Shown: in pieces, positions 1-8,835 of the stretch
Position numbering within the stretch: position 1 is the first letter of the stretch
Layout of the letters: every line of letters starts with the position of its first letter
Notes under the pieces: generated by a model
Told to the model about the DNA's origin: nothing
Databases searched by the model: none
The model's input: the letters and a program-made list of their open reading frames with translations, nothing else
Source: Pollutiaquabacter sp046052345
GTDB taxonomy: Bacteria; Bacteroidota; Bacteroidia; AKYH767-A; 2013-40CM-41-45
DNA: 64,000 bases
Assembly (NCBI GenBank): GCA_046052345.1
Contig: JBJOMN010000065.1
Span: 1 to 64,000, forward strand
Direction: 5' to 3'
Program-made: the position numbers and the translations under genes

Positions 1-3000
1 TGTTACCGGCGATGGTCAGGTTGGCCGACCATTGCTGGGTAATGATTCCATTGAAACCGGAGCCTGTGCCGGCTGCAGCGAAGAGGTTGTATTTGATGTT
101 GCCGGAGATATAGGAGCTACCGCTGCTGACCGATCCGCTTCCGCCGAGCCATACATAGCGTTTTGTTCCTGTCGCGTTGCTAGTAAGTTCGATGCGGTTG
201 TTCAGGATGTTGGATACCGTGCTCTGGCCCTTGGCCCAGATGATCCGTCCGTTTGAGCTGGAACTGTAGTCAGCGCCGACGAGCCTGAAACCGTCGATGG
301 TATAATTTGTCACATTCGCTTCCAGGGTGATGAGCGGGTTGTTGGAAGCCGCGGTGATGATGGCTTCCGCCGAACGGGTGGCGTTGACGTCGTTTAGCGC
401 GGTATTAGGTCCGATCAGGGAGATGTTCTTGCCGTTAATGGTCAAGTTCTCATTATAGGTTCCTGCGCAGACGGTGATGATATCCCCGCTGGCGGCAGCA
501 TTGATAGCAGCCTGGATGGTGCCGTAACTGTTGCCGGAGGTGGTATTGGTGACCGGCAGGCTCTGAACCGTGCCACCGGTGGTAGCGGTGCAGTTGTTGG
601 CATCCTTCACCGTGACGGTGTAGGCGCCGGCCGCAACACCCGAAAAGACGTTGCCGGACTGATAGTTGCTACCGCCGTCGATGCTGTACTGGAGCGTACC
701 CGTTCCGCCACCGGCGGTGACGGTTACAGTAGCGCTGCTACTGCCGCAAAGGATGGAAGTGGCGGAAGATGAGGCTGTAATTGCTGCAGGAGCCGATAAA
801 GTTATAGGTGTCAATGACAATACACATCCGAAGTCGTCCATGACATTCAGCGAATAGGTATTGGCTGCGAGGCTGCTGAACACATTTCCGGATTGATACG
901 TTCCGCCGTTGATGTTGAAGGTTAACGGAGCTGTACCGCCGGAAGCGGTGACAGTGATTTCACCGTCGGTTGCCGAAGCGCAGCTGATATCAGCACCATT
1001 ATAGGATTTTTTGGCCGCGGATGCGGTAATCTCGGGATTGATGCCGAGGGTGATGGTGCTCGCAATCGACTCGCAGGCCACACCATCGTCCGGTGTGAGC
1101 GTCAGGTCAACAGTTCCTGCCGCAAGATCATTCGTTCCCGGCGTGTAGGTGGTAGAGGGGTCTGTCGCGTCCGCGAATGTTCCGTCTCCCGAGGTCGTCC
1201 AGGTTCCCGTAGTGACGGGACCGGTTATCGAGCCGGACAGGATGGCATCAGCGCCATAGCAGATACGTTGGTCCGTGCCTGCATCGGCCACGGAATGCAT
1301 ATCCACCTCAATATCTACCGAGCCGGTAGCAGCAGGACAGACGTTTGAGGCGGGCTGGGTGGTTGTAAATACGAGTGTGACAGTCGTTCCTCCCTCAAGG
1401 GACGTCGGCGAATATTCCGCATTGGTAGTTGTTCTATCGGGTGAAAAAGTTCCGGCACCTCCTGACCATGTTCCGCCGATGGCGCTTCCTTCCAGGAAAG
1501 CATCGAGTGTGACACTTCCGTCTTCACAAACAGATAAAGGCCCTTCGATGACGGTCACACCGGGAAGTTCGTCAATGGTCAGCACTACCTCATCGTAAAC
1601 CGCGTAACAGCCTGCTGAGGCGTCCGAAGTAAGAGTCAGCGTTACCGTGCTGCCTGCTTCTCCGGCATCAGGAGTATATTCCGCGCCTAACAGTGTCGGG
1701 TCGTCGAATGCTCCCGATCCGCCTGACCAATCGCCTGTCGAGACCAGTCCATTGACAGAGCCGCCCAATATTACCGATCCGTTTTCACAAACATGAATGT
1801 CTGAACCTGCCGATACGATGGTCTCAACGATTGTCAATGTCACATCATCCGTGAAGGTGGTACATGTAGCCGCCACCAGTGTCAATATCACCTGCTGGCC
1901 CGATTCGGACCGGGCAGGAATATAAACCGCGTTGAGCGTATTCCGGTTGGGCACGAATGTGCCTGTTCCTCCCGACCAGCTTCCGCTCGTTATCGAACCT
2001 GTCACTGAACCACCAAGGGTGATTTCACCGGGATTGCAAACATCTGCATCCGTTCCGGCATTGACGGTAGGTGCATTGGGTTGGGTGATGGAGTAACTGG
2101 CGGATGCAGTCACCCCGCAATTGTCGCTCACAGTCACCGAATAGTTTCCGGCTGAAAGTCCGCTGATGTCCTGAGTGGTCGCGCCGGTGCTCCAGAGATA
2201 CGAGTACGGTGGCACCCCGCCGGACGCGGTAAGGTCGATTGAACCGTCTGATCCGCCGTTGCAGGTTACATTTACCGTAGTGCCGACAGGTACGATGGCC
2301 GTTCCTCCCGTGCAGGTGCCCGCAGCCGGTTGGAAGCCGACTGCAGTGCTGTTATTATCGGTTCCGCTGGTGAGCCACGGAGTTGAAGTGGCACTTCCTA
2401 CGATGTCGCCGGTTACCGGGCCGCAGTTGGCTCCCCACCAGTTGCAGGTAGCTGAGATGCTTCCGCTTCCACCGTTGTTGATGATGGCTCCGCTGACACT
2501 GCCAAAATCGTTATTGGTTACATAGATATTGGCACCATAGGTGACAGCTGCAGCCGTTGAGAAGGCCTTACCTGTGCCAGTGATGCTGAAAGAGTTGTTT
2601 TGAATGGTGGCACCGCCTGCCATTACCGAAGGAGAACCTCCTTCAAATCGGATGAGCTCGCGTGCGCCGGCATCATCGGAAGTGAAGAACTCGTTGTTGG
2701 AGATCACTACTGTTGCGGTCGGGCCGTTCATCAACAGGTTACGCTGCCCCTTCATGCCGGCAAACTTGTTTCCGTTAATGTTGAGGTTTTGAGACCAGAG
2801 CTGCGTGGTGATGCCTGCAAAACCGGAACCGGTTCCGGTGGCGGTGAAGCTGTTGTAGTTGATGTTTCCTGAAATATGCGGGGTGCCGCTCAGTGTGGCT
2901 GAGGAACCGCCCAGCCATACATATCGCTTGGTTCCTGTTGAGCTGCTGGAGATCTCAAGGATGTTGTTCAAGATATTGCTTTGCGTGGCGCCGCTGGCCC

Positions 3001-3505
3001 AGATGATGTTGCCTTGGTTGGGTGCGCTGCCGGGAGAAGTATAATCCGCCCCCACCAACTTGAAACCATCAACGGTGTATCCGGTCACGCTGCCGCCCAC
3101 GGTGATGAGCGAAGTAGTGGCGGAAGCTGACGTGATGATGGCTTCTGCCGAACGTGTTGCATTGACGTCATTCAATCCGGTATTCGGCCCGCGCAGAATG
3201 AGATTGTTGACGCTGATGGACAGGTTCTCCGAATAGGTTCCCGCATCCACATAAATGATGTCGCTTGCGGTTGCCAGCGTTATCGCCTGTCCGATCGTAA
3301 GTAACGGATCGGAGGTGGTCAGGCCGGTATTGGAATTGTTGCCGATGGCCGACGTATAAACATCACCGCTTTGAGAGCCGTCATTCACATAATAGGTCGT
3401 CGCTCGGGCGCCGGCGGGAAGGAGCGGAAGCAGCAAAAGCAGTCCTTTGGTGATTGCTTTAACGATCGAATTTGAACGGATTGAATTGGAGTACGCGTGT
3501 AGCAT
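1..3505 (-). CDS. giant secreted beta-helix / SprB / Ig-like surface protein, C-terminus beyond left edge
   Basis: An open frame runs from an ATG at 3505 to the window edge (1168 codons seen, no stop), so the gene is partial at its 3' end. Order seen by translation: signal peptide with a Leu-rich core (about 17-36), a parallel beta-helix region with Asn-rich rungs (about 40-355, closing with CNWWG), a SprB-type repeat, four Ig/PKD-like repeats of the form AGTD..C......G.W.GG.GTF (about 450-830), two SprB repeats, then a second beta-helix that repeats the first almost motif for motif (GPNT.LNDVNATRSAEAIIT, then GTKRYVWLGGS). The role is inferred as a cell-surface or released adhesin-like protein carried by T9SS, because the downstream-oriented paralogue at 3893-8653 has the same module order and a T9SS tail. 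The T9SS tail of this copy is expected outside the window. Confidence 0.85.
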   Translation of the reverse strand, partial: MLHAYSNSIRSNSIVKAITKGLLLLLPLLPAGARATTYYVNDGSQSGDVYTSAIGNNSNTGLTTSDPLLTIGQAITLATASDIIYVDAGTYSENLSISVNNLILRGPNTGLNDVNATRSAEAIITSASATTSLITVGGSVTGYTVDGFKLVGADYTSPGSAPNQGNIIWASGATQSNILNNILEISSSSTGTKRYVWLGGSSATLSGTPHISGNINYNSFTATGTGSGFAGITTQLWSQNLNINGNKFAGMKGQRNLLMNGPTATVVISNNEFFTSDDAGARELIRFEGGSPSVMAGGATIQNNSFSITGTGKAFSTAAAVTYGANIYVTNNDFGSVSGAIINNGGSGSISATCNWWGANCGPVTGDIVGSATSTPWLTSGTDNNSTAVGFQPAAGTCTGGTAIVPVGTTVNVTCNGGSDGSIDLTASGGVPPYSYLWSTGATTQDISGLSAGNYSVTVSDNCGVTASASYSITQPNAPTVNAGTDADVCNPGEITLGGSVTGSITSGSWSGGTGTFVPNRNTLNAVYIPARSESGQQVILTLVAATCTTFTDDVTLTIVETIVSAGSDIHVCENGSVILGGSVNGLVSTGDWSGGSGAFDDPTLLGAEYTPDAGEAGSTVTLTLTSDASAGCYAVYDEVVLTIDELPGVTVIEGPLSVCEDGSVTLDAFLEGSAIGGTWSGGAGTFSPDRTTTNAEYSPTSLEGGTTVTLVFTTTQPASNVCPAATGSVDIEVDMHSVADAGTDQRICYGADAILSGSITGPVTTGTWTTSGDGTFADATDPSTTYTPGTNDLAAGTVDLTLTPDDGVACESIASTITLGINPEITASAAKKSYNGADISCASATDGEITVTASGGTAPLTFNINGGTYQSGNVFSSLAANTYSLNVMDDFGCVLSLTPITLSAPAAITASSSATSILCGSSSATVTVTAGGGTGTLQYSIDGGSNYQSGNVFSGVAAGAYTVTVKDANNCTATTGGTVQSLPVTNTTSGNSYGTIQAAINAAASGDIITVCAGTYNENLTINGKNISLIGPNTALNDVNATRSAEAIITAASNNPLITLEANVTNYTIDGFRLVGADYSSSSNGRIIWAKGQSTVSNILNNRIELTSNATGTKRYVWLGGSGSVSSGSSYISGNIKYNLFAAAGTGSGFNGIITQQWSANLTIAGN

Positions 3506-3543
3506 GTTATAGGGTTTTGTTGATTGCTGTTTCCTGAGATGGT

Positions 3544-3575
3544 AATGTGTCACTTATACACATTAAAATGTGTCA
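3544..3575. promoter_or_regulatory. inverted plus direct repeat upstream of giant surface gene (possible operator)
   Basis: AATGTGT (3544-3550) and ACACATT (3558-3564) form a perfect 7-bp inverted repeat with a 7-bp spacer. AATGTGTCA recurs directly at 3567-3575, 23 bp on. The set lies 39-70 bp upstream of the ATG of the 1-3505 gene, where a regulator would act. Binding is inference; the repeats are seen directly. Confidence 0.35.
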
Positions 3576-3838
3576 TAATTCCATACGTTTCTTGCAATTA
3601 TATAGGTGAAAATACCCAATTAAAATGACATTAATCAGCGAAATTCCTGATTCAGGAAAGTTTAGATGCTTTCGATGAATTGTAAAACACTGAAAATAAA
3701 TAGTTATAACGATTCCAATCAAAAAATAAATCCCTGATTTTCCCGGAGTTGCTTACACTTTTTTCATTTTCGGGAATAATATTTCATATATAATTGAAAA
3801 ACAGTGTAATAGTTGAAAATACCGCATTCTGTAAACAG

Positions 3839-3868
3839 AAAAGGCGGCCACTGATCAGCGACCGCCTT
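3839..3868 (-). terminator. Rho-independent terminator of the 3893-8653 gene
   Basis: Read on the minus strand, AAGGCGG (3868-3862) pairs with CCGCCTT (3847-3841) around a partly self-complementary loop containing CTGATCAG. It is followed by a short T run (3842-3839). It lies 25 bp after the stop codon of the upstream gene. Confidence 0.75.
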
Positions 3869-3892
3869 CTCTTTGGAAAATCGAGTTCAATA

Positions 3893-6800
3893 TCAATGTA
3901 CGATGAGCCGTACCACGTCGATTCGGCTACCCTGTTTGAGAATTATCTGGAAACATCCGGATGGCAGTTCGTCGATGTCTTCCTCAATTACCAACCGGCT
4001 CCCTTCGGATGCAAGCTGCCTACTGTGAAGCAAACGACCGGTCATATCCATGATCTCCATCCGTCCTTCACGGCCTGCTTCCCAACCTGAAATGTCCACG
4101 GTTACTCGACCTGAAGCAGGGTTGGGATAGACCCTCACTTCCTGAAATTCCGATCCCGTGTTATCGGTTTGTGCGATAGCTACAGGATTTTCGCTGTTAC
4201 GCAGCAACGCGACGGAGGATACCATGCTGATTCCGGTCGAATTCAGGTTGCCGGAGTTCAGCGCAAAGGAGGTCCGTGCATTCAGTCCGACCGTATTGTT
4301 GGCCGTAAACAGGTTTCCGATTTCGTAATCCAATGACTGATCTGTTCCGCGGTCCGTTATCCGAAGATACGGACCATCCGCCACCAATCCTGTAACCGTC
4401 ACGACCGTCGCTCCGGAAGTCGATTGCAGAGGCCTTGATTTCATCGAAGGGCCGGTAGCCGTAATGCCCGAAGACGCAATCACAGCCGGATATTTGAAGA
4501 TTGTTTTCGGAATGCTGTTGTCGAGCACATAGAAGGCGCTTGTCTTTAGGTCATATGTGAATGCCTCCGCATTGATGTTCAGCGAAGCAAGATTGAACTT
4601 TTCGAGCGCAGGATAGACCGAGGTTCCCGTGAACGCATCCGCCAGGTCGTAACGGTATATCGCCTTGGCATTCTTGTCGACGACCATCAGGTCCTTGCCC
4701 AGCACATAAATCCCTGTCAACTGACTGAGCCCCTGACCGCTTGTATTCCGCAGACTGCGGGAAACCGACAAAGTTGCTCCCGGGCCGTTGCTTGCATAAA
4801 CACGTTTGCTGTTCCCGTCAAGTATGTATATCCTGTTACCTGCGACGCAAATATCTTCGGCATTGGCGGATCCGTTCGCAGTAGGAGCGGCAAGCGGTGC
4901 GCTGCGTATCAGGTTGAAAGCTCCGCTGTAATAATAGACCTTGTTGGCGGTCACGTCCGATACGATATACCTGACATCCGCGGGGTACGCTGGAACGTAG
5001 ATCACGTTGGAGGCTGCCGGCTGGGGTAACGCGCAAACGATACTTGAAGTCATTTCGCACCGCACAGCCGTGGTATCCGTCCAAAGTGAGTCCGTATAAA
5101 CCGGGCTGTTTGAACCGACAATCGTTCCGTTGCGCAGCCAGCGATAGGTCGGTGCTATTCCCCCGTTCACCGGGACAGCGGTGAAGGTGACAACCGTGTT
5201 GCTGCCGACGGGTCCGCTCGGATTCGCTGTGATGCTGACGGAAGAGGTCACGTTGGGAAGTACCGTGACAGAGACCGGAGCTGATACAGCGGTACAACCG
5301 TTGATATCGGCTACCTGAACGTCATAGGTCCAGGTTCCGGGATAACCGATGCTGATACACGGACCGATCGATTCATCGCTCCAAAAATAGCTGAGCTCTC
5401 CGGTTGAACGGGAGGTCTCCGCACACAGCTCGATGAAAGAACCCTGACATACCGTGTCGGACGGGGCAACCGTCACTGAAACGGAGAGAATATTTGGCGC
5501 TGTTATAGTCAATGTGTCCAGGATCTTATCACAACCCGGGAAGCGCGCATCCCGTATGCGAAGCACGTAGTCGCCGGCACTCAGCCCGGTGAAAACAGGC
5601 GAGGATTGCCAAGTGGCGCCCTGATAAGCCACCGAGTATTCATAATATCCGGACCCCCCCGATCCGTTCGAAAAGGATATTGAACCGTCCTGTCTGCCGA
5701 AGCAGGTCACGTCGGTCCGGTCGACGTCGGCTGAATAGCCGGCAGGGTCGAATATTTCCAGTTCAAGCGTTTCAGTAATGCAATCGTGAACGTAAGTATA
5801 GGTACCCGATGCCGTGTACGTCTGACCGTCCGCCAGCCAGAAATAACTGAAGCAAGCCGTATCCAGTGTGAGCACCGTGGAAACCGGGATGATCGTGATG
5901 TGCGCAGTCGACGGGACCGGAATACAGGCGTTACTGATGTCGGGTGTAAGGGTAAGGGCAACTCCTCCGGCCGAAATGTCTGCCGGGGAAGGAACGTAGG
6001 TCGTGACACCGGAGGTGGGATCTGCGAACGTGCCGCTTCCGGTGGTGCTCCAGGTACCAGTGGTGGACGAGCCGCTGATGCTTCCGTTCAGGGAAATCGT
6101 ACTTCCGGCACAGACTGTCTGGTCGGAGCCTGCATCAGCCGTCGATTCCTCGTCGATGGTAAGCAGTACATCATCGGTTACCGAGTAGCATCCGTTCAAA
6201 GGATCCGAATGCAAGGTGAGTGTAACAGTCGGAGGATCGGCAGGTCCCGGATGGTATTCTGCATTGAGGTCGAAGGCACTCGGCGAAAAACTGCCGCTCC
6301 CGTTGGTTGTCCAATATCCGGTCGTCACCAGTCCGTCGATGAAGCCGTCGGTCTGATAAGCGCCCGATATGCAGACCGATCCTCCCGGTCCTGCATCTAC
6401 CAATGTACCCACCACCGAAAATACCACCTGATCGGTGGCATCGGGACAGGTAGAGTTGATCTCGGCCGTCTGAAGCGTCAGGGTGACGTTACCTCCGACT
6501 TCCGAAGCAGCCGGCTCATAGGTGGCGGTTAGGCTGAAGCGGTCCGGAACGAAGGTGCCGGATCCCCCCAGCCACTCACCGAGGCCGTTTGTAGAGGAGA
6601 CCGTGCCGTTGAGCTGTGCCGGAGCGCCCGGGAAGCAGATATGTCCGTCCGCGCCTGCATCTGCGCGCGGCAGCGGATCGATGGTCAGTATCAATGTCAG
6701 GGTGCTGTCACATCCGTTCAGGCCAGGTACGACGGCAGAGTAGGTCCCGGACCGGTCGTAGGTGATACCGTCGGCCCACCAGAGGTAATGGTCGCAGGCG

Positions 6801-8653
6801 GTGACCGTATCGGCGGATTCCAGCGGATCGGGTTCCTCTATGCTGATCGTATCACTTACCGTTGAACCGTTGTCGTCCGTTACCAAAACGGTATAAGTGC
6901 CCGCGAGGAGATCGGTCCGGTGTTGCAGGGTATTTCCATCGCTCCAGAGATAACTGTACGGAAGGCTTCCTCCGGAAGGGTTTACCATCGCTTCCCCGCT
7001 GGCGGTTCCAAAGCACAGGGCGTCATGGGCGGTGTGGCTCACGGTGACCGGTGTTCCGGAACAGGAGGCTGAAGGCTGGAATCCGATTGAAACGCTGGTA
7101 TCCGAACCGCTGATCAGCCAGGGCGTGAAGAGGACCGGCCCGGTGAGGAGTTGTTGTATCGATTGATAGGCTCCGGTACCGAACCAGTTGCAGGTACCGG
7201 CCACGGAAGCGCCCCCGTTTGCAAGAAGAAAAGCCATACCTCCGTTACCGGGTATCAGCGAATTTTCCGTGCAGGTTACAACGGCGCCCGGATGTATAGG
7301 AGCTGCGGAAAGTGTATTCTCGTCAAAGAGGCTGACGCAATCTCTGAATCCGTGAATACGGTTGTTTCTTGCCGTGAGGTTTCCGGTAAATAAACCGGTA
7401 ACGGTCGAAGCGATATCAGAAACCATATGAATACCGGTCATTGCGGGCCCCGTAATGCCTGAAAAGACGTTGTGTCCGTTTCCAAGTATGTCGTTCGAGC
7501 TAATGCCCACTTTGCCGACGTCACCTGATAAACGAATGCCGGATGCGCTGAACCTGAGTGTATCCAGCGTTCCGCTCCGTAACAGCTCTAGTACGTTTCC
7601 GGAGATCAGGTTAGATGTGTTGGCTGACAGATTCCGGACATTTACCACATCGACAATACCGACGTTCTCGTTCATGGAGGACACGTCGATACTCATGGCG
7701 TTATCCAGTACATTCAGCGATAAGGTGACGGCTGATGTTTTCAGTGCCTTGACGCACGGACGGTATCCTGTAAGGATATTGCCGGAAACCGTCACGGACT
7801 GGGTTGCGCTGAAAGTCGTTTGAATTTGTACCGCGGTGGAGTCGGAATTGGAAATCCTGTTGTCGGCAACGACCCATGTCCCGATTCCGTCCAGTTCTAC
7901 AGCGAATTTACGGCTGCGGTCGATGTAATTACCGGCGACAGTTCCGTTCTCACACCTTCTCAGGGTCACAGTAGAGATATTCAGAAGGTTCCCCGAACCG
8001 CCCCTGTTGTTGTTCTCGAACCGGTTGTCCCGGATCACCAGTCCGACCGCATAGGAAGTTCCTGTGACCCCGCCGGAGAAACGGACCGGAAACGAGTTAG
8101 GATTATTGCTGATGATGTTATTCCGTATCGTGCAATTTCGGAAAGGGTACCCCGTCGAAGCGCCGGAAATACCTGAACCACCCTGTCCGCATCCGGTGAT
8201 CTTGAATCCTGCCACCGTGACGTCGTTCGCTTTTACCACGAACACATTGCCGTTGAAGGTCACCACCGACTCGGTGTTCCTGGACGGATTGGCCAGCCAG
8301 GAAGACAGATTCGGATTGGTAGTCGCATTGGCACCGAGTACCACTAATGATTTATCGATGATCACGGAAGAAGTAAGGGTATAATTTCCGGCATCTACAT
8401 ACACCGTATCGCCGGCACTGGCAGTTGTGACCGCCTGACTGATGGCAGCAAAAGGTGAAGCGGATGTTCCGGAATTGGTGGAACTTCCAAAGGCCGTCGT
8501 GTAGGTATCCCCCGAGGGATCGTTATCATTCACATACCACGAACCGGCCCTGGCCACCGGCACACAAAGTGTGCAAAGGGCGATCAGGCTGATCAGTGAA
8601 CTGAATGAATGAAAAAGAGGTTTTAAACCGTCAAAGGTTGAGCGCAATTTCAT
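3893..8653 (-). CDS. giant T9SS-secreted beta-helix / SprB / Ig-like surface protein
   Basis: 1586 residues. A signal peptide (about 1-36) is followed by a beta-helix region (about 40-490, ending CNWFG), SprB-like repeat (about 540-600, PYSYLWSDG), three Ig/PKD-like repeats (about 660-925), another SprB module (about 978-1065), further Ig-like segments, a segment of short repeats resembling propeller blades (about 1222-1485, for example YIVSDVTANKVYYYSG) and a type A T9SS sorting domain (1505-1586, beginning EVRVYPNPASGRV). The start is the ATG before KLRSTF. It is a paralogue of the protein encoded at 1-3505: both carry the linker GFQPSA/GFQPAA after the beta-helix. T9SS export is well supported by the C-terminal motif; an adhesive or glycan-binding role is inferred. 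A terminator follows at 3839-3868. Confidence 0.9.
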   Translation of the reverse strand: MKLRSTFDGLKPLFHSFSSLISLIALCTLCVPVARAGSWYVNDNDPSGDTYTTAFGSSTNSGTSASPFAAISQAVTTASAGDTVYVDAGNYTLTSSVIIDKSLVVLGANATTNPNLSSWLANPSRNTESVVTFNGNVFVVKANDVTVAGFKITGCGQGGSGISGASTGYPFRNCTIRNNIISNNPNSFPVRFSGGVTGTSYAVGLVIRDNRFENNNRGGSGNLLNISTVTLRRCENGTVAGNYIDRSRKFAVELDGIGTWVVADNRISNSDSTAVQIQTTFSATQSVTVSGNILTGYRPCVKALKTSAVTLSLNVLDNAMSIDVSSMNENVGIVDVVNVRNLSANTSNLISGNVLELLRSGTLDTLRFSASGIRLSGDVGKVGISSNDILGNGHNVFSGITGPAMTGIHMVSDIASTVTGLFTGNLTARNNRIHGFRDCVSLFDENTLSAAPIHPGAVVTCTENSLIPGNGGMAFLLANGGASVAGTCNWFGTGAYQSIQQLLTGPVLFTPWLISGSDTSVSIGFQPSASCSGTPVTVSHTAHDALCFGTASGEAMVNPSGGSLPYSYLWSDGNTLQHRTDLLAGTYTVLVTDDNGSTVSDTISIEEPDPLESADTVTACDHYLWWADGITYDRSGTYSAVVPGLNGCDSTLTLILTIDPLPRADAGADGHICFPGAPAQLNGTVSSTNGLGEWLGGSGTFVPDRFSLTATYEPAASEVGGNVTLTLQTAEINSTCPDATDQVVFSVVGTLVDAGPGGSVCISGAYQTDGFIDGLVTTGYWTTNGSGSFSPSAFDLNAEYHPGPADPPTVTLTLHSDPLNGCYSVTDDVLLTIDEESTADAGSDQTVCAGSTISLNGSISGSSTTGTWSTTGSGTFADPTSGVTTYVPSPADISAGGVALTLTPDISNACIPVPSTAHITIIPVSTVLTLDTACFSYFWLADGQTYTASGTYTYVHDCITETLELEIFDPAGYSADVDRTDVTCFGRQDGSISFSNGSGGSGYYEYSVAYQGATWQSSPVFTGLSAGDYVLRIRDARFPGCDKILDTLTITAPNILSVSVTVAPSDTVCQGSFIELCAETSRSTGELSYFWSDESIGPCISIGYPGTWTYDVQVADINGCTAVSAPVSVTVLPNVTSSVSITANPSGPVGSNTVVTFTAVPVNGGIAPTYRWLRNGTIVGSNSPVYTDSLWTDTTAVRCEMTSSIVCALPQPAASNVIYVPAYPADVRYIVSDVTANKVYYYSGAFNLIRSAPLAAPTANGSANAEDICVAGNRIYILDGNSKRVYASNGPGATLSVSRSLRNTSGQGLSQLTGIYVLGKDLMVVDKNAKAIYRYDLADAFTGTSVYPALEKFNLASLNINAEAFTYDLKTSAFYVLDNSIPKTIFKYPAVIASSGITATGPSMKSRPLQSTSGATVVTVTGLVADGPYLRITDRGTDQSLDYEIGNLFTANNTVGLNARTSFALNSGNLNSTGISMVSSVALLRNSENPVAIAQTDNTGSEFQEVRVYPNPASGRVTVDISGWEAGREGRMEIMDMTGRLLHSRQLASEGSRLVIEEDIDELPSGCFQIILKQGSRIDVVRLIVH

Positions 8654-8702
8654 GATGTAGTAGGTATGGAAGGTTATTAGTAAAGATTGATTACAGGCTT
8701 TC

Positions 8703-8710
8703 CAAAAATA
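8703..8710 (-). promoter_or_regulatory. TAnnTTTG-type -7 box for the 3893-8653 gene
   Basis: The minus strand reads TATTTTTG, a full match to the Bacteroidota -7 consensus TAnnTTTG, about 50 bp upstream of the ATG at 8653. No good TTTG -33 element was found at the usual distance, so support rests on the -7 box and its position. Confidence 0.4.
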
Positions 8711-8835
8711 GGAAAATCAATGAATGCCGGAAACGGATCTTATAAAAAACACCAAAAAAGAACCTCGATTATTCAGCGCAATGATTCACGGGCAGACTTC
8801 ATAGAGGCAGGTTATGTAGGCTAATTTCTGCGTTT

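Larger units (their letters stand above)
3506..3892. other. 387-bp intergenic stretch between two giant surface-protein genes
   Basis: This AT-rich gap holds the terminator of the 3893-8653 gene (3839-3868) at one end and the inverted/direct repeat (3544-3575) just upstream of the 1-3505 gene at the other. A box at about 3719-3727 reads TATTTTTTG on the minus strand. It resembles TAnnTTTG with one extra base and could be the promoter of the 1-3505 gene, but I could not find a matching upstream element. Nothing else recognisable is present. Confidence 0.5.

Noticed and set aside
5786..6532. 248-codon plus-strand open frame across the giant surface gene
   Set aside because: Antisense frame with a Cys/Arg-rich composition not resembling a protein family; the minus-strand repeats are clear.
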